Notes: generated by a model not told the origin, from the letters alone. Counted from the stretch's first letter, positions 33,919-41,555 are shown. The stretch: 49,705 bases of DNA from Ruminococcus sp. (GCA_024403995.1 JAKSQT010000009.1:1-49705), one strand, 5' to 3'. A program made the numbers and translations.

Positions 33919-33947
33919 ATTATAACTCCGCAATTTAATTAAGTCAA
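33919..33947 (-). promoter_or_regulatory. Promoter of the hydrogenase regulator/hydG genes
   Basis: TTGACT, 17 bases, TATAAT on the minus strand, with a start site near 33912, about 237 bases before the first gene. Confidence 0.7.
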
Positions 33948-34068
33948 CAATGCCAGAATTTATTTATAATATTTTTCATTATTGCATAATATTTTATTGT
34001 ATAATTTGTGCATCCTAAACAAAGCACAGCAATAAATATTAAATTTCATAATTTATTTGAAAATTTAC

Positions 34069-34097
34069 TGGACAAATCATTATTTCTATGTTATAAT
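34069..34097 (+). promoter_or_regulatory. Promoter of the Cys4/coiled-coil protein gene
   Basis: TGGACA, 17 bases, TATAAT, with transcription near 34104 and the ribosome site GAGGTGA before the ATG at 34130. Confidence 0.65.
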
Positions 34098-34129
34098 TAT
34101 ATTCAGATTTATTCATGAGGTGATAATCA

Positions 34130-35086
34130 ATGGGTTTATTCTCAATTTTTTCAGGCGGTGCTAAATATTTTGATAAGCAGATAACGCCTAAATGCGACTA
34201 CTGCCATTTTGGTAAGCGTACAAAAGACGGAAATAAGGTTCTCTGTGAAAAAAGAGGACTTCTTGACCAGAATTATTCATGCAGTAAATTTGTCTACTCA
34301 CCTTTAAAAAGAATACCTGTAAAACAGCTTAAATTTGTTGGAAGCATAGCCAACGAGGATATCTATATCGAGTCCAAGGGCGACCGTGACGAAAAGGAAG
34401 CCGAGGATCAGACAGCAAGCAAGGCTGCCGAAGAAAAAGCCGCTCGTGAAGCTGCCGAAAAGGCTGCTAAGGAGGCAGAAGAAAAAGCTGTCCGTGAAGC
34501 TGCCGAAAAAGCCGAAAGAGAGGCTCAGGAAAAAGCCGCCCGTGAAGCTGCCGAAAAAGCCGAAAGAGAGGCTCAGGAGAAAGCCGCCCGTGAAGCTGCC
34601 GAAAAGGCTGCAAGAGAGGCTCAGGAGAAAGCCGCCCGTGAAGCTGCCGAAAAGGCTGCAAGAGAGGCTCAGGAAAAAGCCGCCCGTGAAGCCGCCGAAA
34701 AAGCCGAAAGAGAGGCTCAGGAAAAAGCCGCCCGTGAAGCTCAGGAAAGAATTTCACGTGAAGCCGCACAGAAAGCTGCCGCTGCTAAAGCTGCTCAGAC
34801 TCAGAACATTCCTCAGCAGAATACAAAGCCGGTACAGCCTTTACAGAATGTACCTCAGCAGAATGTGAAACCGGTTCAGCCAATGCAGAATACAAGACCC
34901 GTTCAGCCGATGCAGAATGTTCCGCAGCAAAATGCAAGACCTGTCCAGCAGTCGGCAAAACAGCCGCAGGCTTCTGCACAGAATTCTAAACCGGCACAGC
35001 AGAAAAGTGCCAATAATGAAGCCGATGCCCTGAAAGCACTTAATGCGCTTCAAAATCAGGGTGCTTACTTTGCACATAAAAACTAA
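34130..35086 (+). CDS. Protein with N-terminal Cys4 motif and long charged helix repeats, unrecognised
   Basis: A 318-aa protein with three parts. Residues 22-51 carry C22-x2-C25 ... C39 ... C51, likely a zinc site. Residues about 88-225 are a highly charged Ala/Glu/Lys/Arg helix made of a 16-residue unit (EKAAREAAEKAEREAQ), repeated about five times and encoded by near-identical 48-bp DNA units. Residues about 230-300 are Gln/Pro/Asn-rich (QNVPQQNVKPVQPMQN). There is no signal peptide or membrane segment. The central part could be a single alpha-helix or coiled-coil spacer. I do not recognise the family and infer no function. Its own promoter is at 34069. Confidence 0.8.
   Translation: MGLFSIFSGGAKYFDKQITPKCDYCHFGKRTKDGNKVLCEKRGLLDQNYSCSKFVYSPLKRIPVKQLKFVGSIANEDIYIESKGDRDEKEAEDQTASKAAEEKAAREAAEKAAKEAEEKAVREAAEKAEREAQEKAAREAAEKAEREAQEKAAREAAEKAAREAQEKAAREAAEKAAREAQEKAAREAAEKAEREAQEKAAREAQERISREAAQKAAAAKAAQTQNIPQQNTKPVQPLQNVPQQNVKPVQPMQNTRPVQPMQNVPQQNARPVQQSAKQPQASAQNSKPAQQKSANNEADALKALNALQNQGAYFAHKN
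34434..34740 (+). repeat. Tandem 48-bp coding repeats
   Basis: Successive 48-bp units (GAAAAAGCCGCCCGTGAAGC ... GAGGCTCAG) differ at few positions, alternating GCCGAAAGA and GCTGCAAGA. High identity suggests recent duplication or gene conversion, and copy number may vary between strains. Confidence 0.85.
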
Positions 35087-35095
35087 AATATTTAT

Positions 35096-35125
35096 GGCGC
35101 TGATATTGTAAACAGTATCAGCGCC
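35096..35125 (+). terminator. Hairpin downstream of the Cys4/coiled-coil gene
   Basis: A perfect 10-bp stem, GGCGCTGATA / TATCAGCGCC, with a 10-base loop, 9 bases after the stop. The T run is weak, so read-through to the tRNA is possible. Confidence 0.6.
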
Positions 35126-35143
35126 GAATATTGAAAAACATAT

Positions 35144-35225
35144 GCGGGTGTGGTGAAACTGGCAGACACGCAAGATTTAGGTTCTTGTGCCGAAAGGTGT
35201 GCAGGTTCAAGTCCTGTCACCCGCA
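35144..35225 (+). tRNA. tRNA-Leu (anticodon UAG)
   Basis: The acceptor arms GCGGGTG (35144-35150) and CACCCGC (35218-35224) pair fully, followed by discriminator A. The anticodon stem CAAGA / TCTTG holds the loop TTTAGGT, so the anticodon is TAG, reading CUN leucine codons. A long variable arm typical of tRNA-Leu and the T-arm sequence GGTTCAAGTCC are present. CCA is not encoded. Confidence 0.96.
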
Positions 35226-35237
35226 CTGAAAGACAAA

Positions 35238-35290
35238 TCCCGATATATAGACGATCGCTTTTATAAGCCGCTATATATCGGGAGTTTTTA
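35238..35290 (+). terminator. Terminator of tRNA-Leu
   Basis: A perfect 13-bp stem, TCCCGATATATAG / CTATATATCGGGA, then GTTTTTATTT, 12 bases after the tRNA. Confidence 0.85.
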
Positions 35291-35304
35291 TTTCTGTAAT
35301 ATGA

Positions 35305-35405
35305 CGTGATGTCAGCTGCATTGAAGAAGCTGTGATCCTTACTACGGATCTTGGACCATTTTATGATGATATGGGACTGGCTGTCAGAGTTGACAACGAC
35401 GTTAT
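35305..35405 (+). pseudogene. Gene fragment cut at a family A element
   Basis: An open stretch without a start codon reads IEEAVILTTDLGPFYDDM and GLAVRVDNDVM. It ends exactly where the family A element begins (35406), after which the frame soon stops. The protein-like composition suggests the remnant of a gene lost after insertion or deletion. I do not recognise the family. Confidence 0.5.
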
Positions 35406-35563
35406 GGGCACCTCTAAAAACCCGTTTTGAGTAAGGAAAAGCAGTTAGGTACAGCAGATGCAAGAAAAGCCATCGAAGGCGTGCTTTCGCACTCTGGGAG
35501 GGCTTGACGCAGCAGATGCTGTGCATAGCTGCTTTTTCTCAGAAGGGTTTTTTAGAGGTGCCC
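35406..35563 (+). repeat. Family A terminal-inverted-repeat element, copy 3
   Basis: A full-length copy with ends GGGCACCTCT / AGAGGTGCCC and the same core and orientation as the copy at 49488. No target duplication is seen (GTTAT / TCAAT), consistent with loss of flanking sequence on one side. Confidence 0.9.
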
Positions 35564-35581
35564 TCAATTCAATTCATCCCG

Positions 35582-35628
35582 AAAAAACTCCCACAGCAGA
35601 AAATATAACTGCTGTGGGAGTTTTTTAT
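35582..35628 (+). terminator. Bidirectional hairpin downstream of the family A copy
   Basis: AAAAAACTCCCACAGCAG / CTGCTGTGGGAGTTTTTT is an 18-bp inverted repeat with a T run on both strands. The gene it originally served is not visible; it may belong to the lost gene represented by the fragment at 35305. Confidence 0.7.
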
Positions 35629-35708
35629 GCAATAATGTGTCATTAAAATATACAAATATTAACCCTGTATACTATATTGTTAATAATGTGTAAAATATAC
35701 AAAGGTGG

Positions 35709-35737
35709 TTGACATTTGTTTCTTACAATGGTACAAT
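35709..35737 (+). promoter_or_regulatory. Promoter of the McrBC-like genes
   Basis: A perfect TTGACA, 17 bases, TACAAT, with transcription near 35744. This excludes the in-frame codon at 35705 as a translation start. Confidence 0.75.
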
Positions 35738-35809
35738 AATAACAGGATAATATCGATGGGTCATAGCAAAATCTTAAAGAACAATATTATTGAAAGGCAG
35801 CATGATACT

Positions 35810-37696
35810 ATGAACAAAACTCAGATCATTGACGAACTCAAACGCAAAAACGAAATATACTCTGACGAATTCGATGGGACCCACAATTCGGTAAAAAGTG
35901 CAGTTTTTTGCTATTCAAAGCTTAAAAAAACAAGTATTATCGATTACAACGACCTTGAACTGCTTTATTTTCTGTCGCTTGGATTATGGGAAACAAGTGA
36001 CAATGCCAAAAAAAATTATATCAAAAAGACCCACCTTCTTTTTAATGACAAGATGAGCCTCGAAAGAAATATTGACAGTTGGTGGTCTGTCGGCGCAAGA
36101 AAGCTTTTTACTCATATTGTGACCGAGGAAGAAGCAGCTGCTCTGAATACGATCGTTTCATTCAGAGATACAGAGATCGCTAAGGACGCCGGAGCAGTTC
36201 AGCTTTTTATCAATATCTGCACAACTGTTTCCGACCTTGATGACGATGAACCTATGTACATCTGCACTCAGAAAATGCTCAATGACCGAATTAGAAACGC
36301 AGGTATAACCATAGACATGGTCTCAAGGATACTCCACTGTATCAAGCCGTTTACCTTCCCGATCATCAATAATTCCGAAGTATGCAGAAATTTCTATGAA
36401 AAATTGGGTTTAAAGCTTGCCGATGTTGACGATGTAAGAAAATACATTTTCAACACTCGAAAGATCAAGGAATTCAGAGACGCTAACTTTAAATTCAAAA
36501 GTATGAGAATTCTCGATTTATATTCATGGGAACTTATTGAAAAGGAAAAAAGAGAAAAAGAAAAAGAAAACGAAAAGGATGACTCTGCTCACGAAAATTC
36601 TGTTTCGGAAACCGCCCGCAAAGAAAACACCGCAAAAGAAAACTTTTCTAAGATAGCCATTACAAAACCTGAAACCGCACCCGAAAGAAAAACGATCAAG
36701 ATCGCTACTCATAAAGCAAGAGCCTCTTTTAATGCTCCTCTGAATCAGATATTGTACGGTCCTCCCGGAACAGGCAAAACCTACAATGTTATCAGATATG
36801 CGGTCGAACTTGTTGAAGGAAAAAAACTCCCAAAAGATGAAAACTATGCCGACATCAAGGAAAGATACGAACAGTATATCACGTCAGGTCAGATAAAGTT
36901 CACGACATTCCATCAGGCATACAGCTATGAGGAATTCGTTGAAGGCATCCGCCCTGTTGTTGTTGACAAGTACGGCCACGAAACAAGCGTTGCCCATGCT
37001 GATACGACAATTGTTTACCGTGTATTCAACGGCGTTTTCAAATCCCTCTGCGAAACAGCTTCTATGAGTCCTTTCAAGAATTATGTATCAATAATCGATG
37101 AAATTAACAGAGGTAATATTTCAAGAATTTTTGGTGAACTTATCACCCTTATAGAAGAATCGAAACGTGGAACACCCGCTATTCTCCCTTATTCTCAGGC
37201 ACAATTTGCTGTTCCGCCAAATCTTTACATTCTCGGAACTATGAATACTGCCGACCGTTCCATTGCAATGCTTGATACCGCCCTCCGCAGACGTTTTGAC
37301 TTCATTGAGATGATGCCTAAGCCCGAACTTCTCGGAAATTGTGCCGGTGTTGACCTGAATGAACTTCTTACTGCAATCAATGAGCGTATTGAATACTACT
37401 ATGACCGTGAACACGCTATAGGTCATGCTTATTTCATGAGGAAAAATGGCTCAATCACAACACTGGACGAGCTGAGAAACGTCTTTGATTCCAAAATAAT
37501 CCCTCTGCTTCAGGAGTATTTCTTCGATGACTATGAAAAGATCAAACTTATTTTAAATGATGAAAACAAGTTTATCGAATGTATTTCTCCAAAATATATA
37601 AGGCGCTTCGATTCGGGACAAAAACTGTACCGTCTTGGAAATCCACAGAAATGGAGCAAAGAGGATTTCATTAATATTTACAAGATAAATTCCTGA
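35810..37696 (+). CDS. McrB-like AAA+ GTPase of a modification-dependent restriction system
   Basis: A 628-aa McrB-type motor. The first ~290 residues are a putative DNA-recognition region of no family I recognise, ending in a Lys/Glu-rich linker. The AAA+ domain follows: Walker A LYGPPGTGKTYNVI (about 313-326), then FHQAYSYEEFVEGIRP, Walker B SIIDEINRGNISRIFGEL (about 425-442), and the McrB signature GTMNTADRSIAMLDTALRRR (about 473-492). McrB binds GTP and drives McrC cleavage of methylated DNA. Start: 35810 by similarity of context; 35756, with AGGA upstream, is an alternative giving 18 more residues. The partner lies 16 bases downstream. Confidence 0.88.
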   Translation: MNKTQIIDELKRKNEIYSDEFDGTHNSVKSAVFCYSKLKKTSIIDYNDLELLYFLSLGLWETSDNAKKNYIKKTHLLFNDKMSLERNIDSWWSVGARKLFTHIVTEEEAAALNTIVSFRDTEIAKDAGAVQLFINICTTVSDLDDDEPMYICTQKMLNDRIRNAGITIDMVSRILHCIKPFTFPIINNSEVCRNFYEKLGLKLADVDDVRKYIFNTRKIKEFRDANFKFKSMRILDLYSWELIEKEKREKEKENEKDDSAHENSVSETARKENTAKENFSKIAITKPETAPERKTIKIATHKARASFNAPLNQILYGPPGTGKTYNVIRYAVELVEGKKLPKDENYADIKERYEQYITSGQIKFTTFHQAYSYEEFVEGIRPVVVDKYGHETSVAHADTTIVYRVFNGVFKSLCETASMSPFKNYVSIIDEINRGNISRIFGELITLIEESKRGTPAILPYSQAQFAVPPNLYILGTMNTADRSIAMLDTALRRRFDFIEMMPKPELLGNCAGVDLNELLTAINERIEYYYDREHAIGHAYFMRKNGSITTLDELRNVFDSKIIPLLQEYFFDDYEKIKLILNDENKFIECISPKYIRRFDSGQKLYRLGNPQKWSKEDFINIYKINS

Positions 37697-37712
37697 TTGA
37701 ACGGAGCAAAAA

Positions 37713-38549
37713 ATGAACAAAATACAGATCTCGGTACCGGTCAATGAAAAAATAATCGAACTAACACCCGAATATAGCGCACAGTATGAAATGCTTGACG
37801 AATTTGCGGAATGCTGTCAGATGCGTAACAAAATGGCTGTTGTCTCTCAACAGGAAAATGACAGAAAGTTTATTGTGTCAGGCTCTTACTGCGGTTTCAT
37901 CAAGCTTATCGACGGTTCTGTCATTGATATCATTCCAAAGTATGATAAGGAAAAAAAGAATGCCCAAAAGCTTCTGTTCATGGAATTCTGCAACAGGTGC
38001 GGTTTTGAGTTTGACGACAATTTTTTCAATTATGAAGCAAGCTTTATGGAGAATATGATCTCTGTTTTTGCCCGTGAGAGCATGAAGATAATAAAAAGCG
38101 GCGTTCTTTCCCAATATTCCGCAATTGAAGAAAATCTCAACACGGTTCAGGGAAAGATCCTCTTTTCCGAAAATAACAGAATTAATCTCCTGCACCGTGA
38201 AAGAATCTATGTAAGGCATGACATTTTCAGTCCCGACCGTGCAGAAAACCGCCTCATGAAAGCGGCGGCTTCAAAGCTTATCAAAATAACGGATGATCCG
38301 CACAGTTCTCATCTTCTCAGACAGGTCACGGCTTACCTCGACGATGTAAGAAAACCTGCAAATATTGCTAACGAGTTTTCAAAATGCGTAAATACAAGAA
38401 ACACCAAAAAATACAGTACCGTTTTGAGTATCAGCCGTATGCTTCTCGATACCCATTCAGATACCTATTTTTCGGGTAAATATGTTTCGTGTTCCATGCT
38501 TTTTGACAGCGTTTCCTGTAAAAATAATGAGAAAGATATAATTTCCTGA
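37713..38549 (+). CDS. McrC-like protein lacking the nuclease domain
   Basis: A 278-aa protein with the McrC N-terminal region: SGSYCGFIKLIDGSVIDIIP (about residues 52-71), the ARESMKIIKSGVLSQYSAIE helix, LNTVQGKILFSEN and the RERIYVRHDIFSPDRAENRL core. It stops at FSGKYVSCSMLFDSVSCKNN, which in full McrC proteins is where the interdomain segment (usually LLFDMNxLFE) leads into the PD-(D/E)xK nuclease of 80-150 more residues. No nuclease remnant is visible in the 120 bases downstream, before a terminator. So the pair is either inactive, works with another nuclease, or acts without cleavage. Preceded by GGAGC; coupled to mcrB. Confidence 0.85.
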   Translation: MNKIQISVPVNEKIIELTPEYSAQYEMLDEFAECCQMRNKMAVVSQQENDRKFIVSGSYCGFIKLIDGSVIDIIPKYDKEKKNAQKLLFMEFCNRCGFEFDDNFFNYEASFMENMISVFARESMKIIKSGVLSQYSAIEENLNTVQGKILFSENNRINLLHRERIYVRHDIFSPDRAENRLMKAAASKLIKITDDPHSSHLLRQVTAYLDDVRKPANIANEFSKCVNTRNTKKYSTVLSISRMLLDTHSDTYFSGKYVSCSMLFDSVSCKNNEKDIIS

Positions 38550-38588
38550 CAACACCTGTTTATATATATCCATTCTTTATTTTAATGG

Positions 38589-38639
38589 AACACCTCACAC
38601 ATCACGCCTGACGGCTTTGTGGTGTGTGAGGTGTTTTCT
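38589..38639 (+). terminator. Terminator of the McrBC-like genes
   Basis: A 17-bp stem (AACACCTCACACATCAC / GTGGTGTGTGAGGTGTT, one G-U) with TTTTC tail, 40 bases after the truncated mcrC. Confidence 0.85.
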
Positions 38640-38668
38640 GTAAAATGAGATCTGTTTTCATAAGCTGT

Positions 38669-38827
38669 AGGGGATTTCTAAAAACCCGTTTTGAGTAAGA
38701 AAATGCAGATAGGTACAGTAGATGCAAGAAAAGCCATCGAAGGCGAGCTTTCGCACTACGAGAGGGCTTGACGCAGCAGATACTGTGCATAGCTGCCCAT
38801 ATGAATTTTTGTGAAAACGGTTTTTTA
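38669..38827 (+). repeat. Family A element, decayed copy 4
   Basis: The left half is intact (GGATTTCTAAAAACCCGTTT, then core ACGCAGCAGATACTGTGCAT). The right terminus has been replaced by unrelated A/T-rich DNA with repeated GTTTTTTATAT. The left tip also differs from GGGCACCTCT. It is probably no longer mobile. Confidence 0.8.
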
Positions 38828-38886
38828 TATAGTTCTGGGGTTTTTTATATACTTTGTACAAATTGCCGCATTGCCTTTTTTTGCCC

Positions 38887-38915
38887 TTGACAAATCACGT
38901 CAAACGTGGTATAGT
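38887..38915 (+). promoter_or_regulatory. Promoter of the ACT-protein/hom operon
   Basis: TTGACA, 17 bases, TATAGT, with transcription near 38922. Confidence 0.75.
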
Positions 38916-38939
38916 AATTAAGTAATGTACAATTGTTCA

Positions 38940-38999
38940 CCACAGGCGGACGATTTTTTCATTCGGGAGCTTTTTCTCCCGTATAAGTCTCCGCACTTT
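38940..38999 (+). promoter_or_regulatory. Y-shaped leader structure upstream of the ACT/hom operon
   Basis: The leader can pair GCGGAC with GTCTCCGC, enclosing a hairpin CGGGAG-ctttt-CTCCCG, and is followed by ACTTTTTATCC. This resembles an attenuator. No run of regulatory codons or T-box motif is seen, so the signal it would respond to is unknown. Confidence 0.4.
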
Positions 39000-39018
39000 T
39001 TATCCGAGGTTTATTTCT

Positions 39019-39462
39019 ATGGATACTAAATCACAGCTGATAGTTGCCGATTCAAGAATACTTCCCGATGTTTTCACAAAAGTTCTCGAAGTAAAAAAGC
39101 TTATGGCTCAGAAAGGCGAAAAAAGCTTCGTTTCCGCCTGCAAAAGAGTCGGCATTTCAAGAAGTGCCTATTACAAATACAAGGACTGCGTTTTCTCATA
39201 TGAGGAATTGTTCACTCAGAAGATCGTAAACCTTTACCTTCTTCTGAACGATTCCCCCGGAGTGCTTTCAAGCGTTCTTGTGTTTATTCATAGTCTGAAT
39301 GCAAATATTCTGACCGTTAACCAGTCTATTCCCGTTGACGGCGCTGCTCAGGTCAATATTTCCCTGAGACTTTCAGACAGCTCCGGCAACCAGCTTGCCG
39401 GCTTAAATTCAATTACAGAACTCGACGGCGTTCTTGAAGTCAAGATACTGTCTGCCGAGTAA
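39019..39462 (+). CDS. ACT-domain protein (UPF0735/PheB type)
   Basis: A 147-aa protein with an N-terminal helical part (residues 1-65, KRVGISRSAYYKYKDCVF, helix-turn-helix-like) and a C-terminal ACT domain (about 70-147, LLNDSPGVLSSVLVFIHSLN, the usual LxDxPGxLxxVLxxI pattern). It matches the UPF0735/PheB group of ACT proteins that lie beside amino-acid genes and may act as separate regulatory subunits. It is 19 bases upstream of hom, with CGAGG before ATG, so it could sense threonine or another amino acid for that pathway. Confidence 0.88.
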   Translation: MDTKSQLIVADSRILPDVFTKVLEVKKLMAQKGEKSFVSACKRVGISRSAYYKYKDCVFSYEELFTQKIVNLYLLLNDSPGVLSSVLVFIHSLNANILTVNQSIPVDGAAQVNISLRLSDSSGNQLAGLNSITELDGVLEVKILSAE

Positions 39463-39481
39463 TTTACGGAGGTCTTATTTT

Positions 39482-40675
39482 ATGTCAGTCAAATTCGCAG
39501 TGTTAGGTCATGGTGTTGTAGGTTCGGGCGTTGTCGAGCTTTTCTATAAGAACAAAAAGAGTATCGAAAAACGTGCCGGAACCGAAATGGATGTAAAATA
39601 TATCCTCGATTTAAGAGATTTTCCTGATTCTCCTTATGCAGATAAATTCACTAAGGATTTCAACGATATTCTCAATGATGACGAGGTTACTTCTGTTGCA
39701 GAATGTATGGGCGGCGTTGAACCTGCATTCACTTTTGTAAAGTCATGTCTCGAAAAGGGCAAAAGCGTTTCCACATCGAATAAGGAGCTTGTTGCCGAAA
39801 AAGGTGATATCCTTCTTAAAACTGCAAAAGAACATAACTGCAACTTCTTCTTTGAGGCAAGCGTTGGCGGCGCTATCCCGATAATCAGACCGCTTCACAG
39901 ATGCCTCGCCGCAAACGACATTACAAAGGTCGCAGGTATCCTCAACGGCACAACAAACTTTATCCTCACAAAAATGTACAATGACAATATGCCGTTTGCT
40001 GATGCACTCAAACTCGCTCAGGAGCTTGGCTATGCCGAAAAAGACCCGACTGCCGATATCGAAGGTCATGATGCCTGCCGCAAGATTTGCATAATCTCAT
40101 CTCTCGTTTTCGGAAAACACGTTTATCCGTCAAGTGTCTACACAAAGGGTATTTCTCAGGTCGAACTCTGCGACGTTGCTGCCGCTGATGTTCTCGGCTA
40201 TGCTATAAAGCTTGTGGCTTCCGTTACAAAACTTGATAACGGAAATATTCTCCCGTGTGTAATGCCTACACTTGTTTCATACGACAACATCATGTCAGGA
40301 GTTAACGACGTATTCAACTCAGTTCTCGTATACGGTGACGGTATCGACCAGACTATGTTCTACGGCAGAGGCGCAGGCAAATTCCCTACTGCAAGTGCTG
40401 TTCTCGGCGATGTTATTGAAGCTGTTAAACATAACGTTACTGTTTTCTCACAGAGCTGGGAGTCTGCTTCCGACAATTCGTTCGTTGAAAACGTTGACAG
40501 CTATAAGTCACGCTGGTATTTCCGTGTTCCGTCTGACAGCGCTGTTGAAGGCGTTGAGGCATATAACCACGATGACGGAATGTCATTCGTTATAAATAAT
40601 GAACTTACATTCGCAGAGGCAAAGGCTAAGGCTGAAAAGCTCGGCGCTCTTGCATTCATGCCTGTTCTTGAATAA
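39482..40675 (+). CDS. hom: Homoserine dehydrogenase
   Basis: A 397-aa NAD(P)-dependent enzyme reducing aspartate semialdehyde to homoserine, a branch point to threonine and methionine. The Rossmann motif is GHGVVGSGVVEL (about residues 9-20). The catalytic domain has VSTSNKELVAEKGD, EASVGGAIPIIRPL, and the signature AGILNGTTNFILTKM and GYAEKDPTADIEGHDACRK, with the catalytic lysine area KIC. Only about 55 residues follow the catalytic domain (SRWYFRVPSDSAVEGVE...), so the usual ACT domain is short and degenerate. The ACT protein just upstream may replace it. The ATG at 39482 with CGGAGG was chosen; the longer frame overlaps the upstream gene. Confidence 0.95.
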   Translation: MSVKFAVLGHGVVGSGVVELFYKNKKSIEKRAGTEMDVKYILDLRDFPDSPYADKFTKDFNDILNDDEVTSVAECMGGVEPAFTFVKSCLEKGKSVSTSNKELVAEKGDILLKTAKEHNCNFFFEASVGGAIPIIRPLHRCLAANDITKVAGILNGTTNFILTKMYNDNMPFADALKLAQELGYAEKDPTADIEGHDACRKICIISSLVFGKHVYPSSVYTKGISQVELCDVAAADVLGYAIKLVASVTKLDNGNILPCVMPTLVSYDNIMSGVNDVFNSVLVYGDGIDQTMFYGRGAGKFPTASAVLGDVIEAVKHNVTVFSQSWESASDNSFVENVDSYKSRWYFRVPSDSAVEGVEAYNHDDGMSFVINNELTFAEAKAKAEKLGALAFMPVLE

Positions 40676-40681
40676 ACATAC

Positions 40682-40716
40682 AAAGGCAATGCTGAAAGGT
40701 GTTGCCTTTATTTTTA
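40682..40716 (+). terminator. Terminator of hom
   Basis: An 8-bp stem, AAAGGCAA / TTGCCTTT, then ATTTTTAGG. The PAS gene's ribosome site follows directly. Confidence 0.65.
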
Positions 40717-40726
40717 GGAGGATATT

Positions 40727-41113
40727 ATGCTTGACAAATTTTTCAAAAGCGTTCTTGATACTGACAGAGCCCCTGTCGTTCTGTGTGATAAAGAGCATAC
40801 AATAGTATACATGAATGATGCGGCTATCAAAAAATATGCCGACCAAGGCGGAGCTGAACTTATCGGAAAAAGTCTCCTTGACTGCCATAATCCACATTCA
40901 AATGAAATGATAAACAAAGTCCTCGAATGGTTCAGACAGGATATTTCCCACAATATGATATATACCTATCGCAACGAAAAGGAAAACAAAGATGTTTACA
41001 TGGTCGCTATACGTGACGAAAACAATGAGCTTATAGGTTATTATGAAAAGCACGAATTCCGTAACCATGAAACTGCAAATATCTATGACTTTGACGATCC
41101 TGTTAAGTACTGA
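40727..41113 (+). CDS. Single PAS-domain protein
   Basis: A 128-aa protein that is one PAS fold: TDRAPVVLCDKEHTIVYMND (about residues 13-32), GGAELIGKSLLDCHNPHSNE (about 41-60), and the final sheet KDVYMVAIRDENNELIGYYE. No output domain is attached, so it may signal by binding another protein or carry a redox or small-molecule cofactor; H55 in CHNPHSN is a candidate haem or metal ligand but this is speculation. TAGGAGG precedes ATG. It stands after the hom terminator and before an accessory segment. Confidence 0.8.
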   Translation: MLDKFFKSVLDTDRAPVVLCDKEHTIVYMNDAAIKKYADQGGAELIGKSLLDCHNPHSNEMINKVLEWFRQDISHNMIYTYRNEKENKDVYMVAIRDENNELIGYYEKHEFRNHETANIYDFDDPVKY

Positions 41114-41150
41114 TTTAGGTCGGTACTAATATAGAAGTTTTTCAGCAACT

Positions 41151-41310
41151 ATTGCTCCGCCAATTAAGTCTTGAATATTTTATGCGAAGTAATGAAGGAG
41201 AAAGTCAAGGAAGAAAGCCGCAGGAATACTTACGTATTTCAAGGTTTTCTGACGCAGAATTTCTTCTTCAGGACAAGCAGAAAAATTCAAGATTTAGTTG
41301 GTGGAGCAAT
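41151..41310 (+). repeat. Family C terminal-inverted-repeat element, copy 1
   Basis: A 160-bp unit with 26-bp inverted ends (ATTGCTCCGCCAATTAAGTC and, inverted, ATTGCTCCACCAACTAAATC), three mismatches between the arms. It encodes no protein. An identical start is found at 49657 in the same orientation. No clear target duplication can be seen. Confidence 0.85.
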
Positions 41311-41345
41311 ATTATGTAAAGGCCTATACAGCGAGCTATGAAAAC

Positions 41346-41425
41346 GAAATACCGATACTTCATATTGTGTGAAGTATCGGTATTTCAGCCTGTCGAAAAA
41401 GCCGGTCTTAACAAAGAGACCGGCT
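41346..41425 (+). terminator. Two hairpins in the gene-free stretch 41311-41555
   Basis: The first is a perfect 17-bp stem (GAAATACCGATACTTCA at 41346-41362 with its complement at 41370-41386, 7-base loop). The second is a 9-bp stem, AGCCGGTCT / AGACCGGCT (41400-41425), followed by a few Ts. They look like terminators left from genes no longer present. I see no supported coding region in 41311-41555. Confidence 0.55.
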
Positions 41426-41555
41426 TTGGCTTGTTTATAAAGCTCATTAAAAAATCCCTGCACGATAGAAAAAACAAATGGATATAAATTCCAAATCAGC
41501 TTTTTCAACTTACAATAAACCGCTGATATAGCGATAAATGAAAGGACTTATATCT

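Noticed and set aside
34386-34868. Long overlapping frames on both strands across the 48-bp repeats (for example 34467-34769 minus)
   Set aside because: These are shadows of the repetitive Ala/Glu/Lys coding region; the composition is dictated by the repeat in another frame and no start signals are present.
35705-35809. 35-codon N-terminal extension of the McrB-like protein
   Set aside because: The -35/-10 promoter elements at 35709-35737 fall within it, so the first part cannot be translated from that transcript; only the ATG at 35756 remains as an alternative.
38602-38790. Several minus-strand reading frames with near-identical peptides (beginning MHSICCVKPS) at 5988-6194, 35092-35526, 38602-38790 and 49434-49652
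   Set aside because: They lie inside copies of the family A element and its arms. The shared peptide reflects repeated DNA, they lack consistent ribosome sites, and the frames break at element ends.
41151-41310. Possible CRISPR or other array from repeated sequences in the window
   Set aside because: The repeats are dispersed single copies with inverted ends, not regularly spaced direct repeats, and no cas genes are seen.
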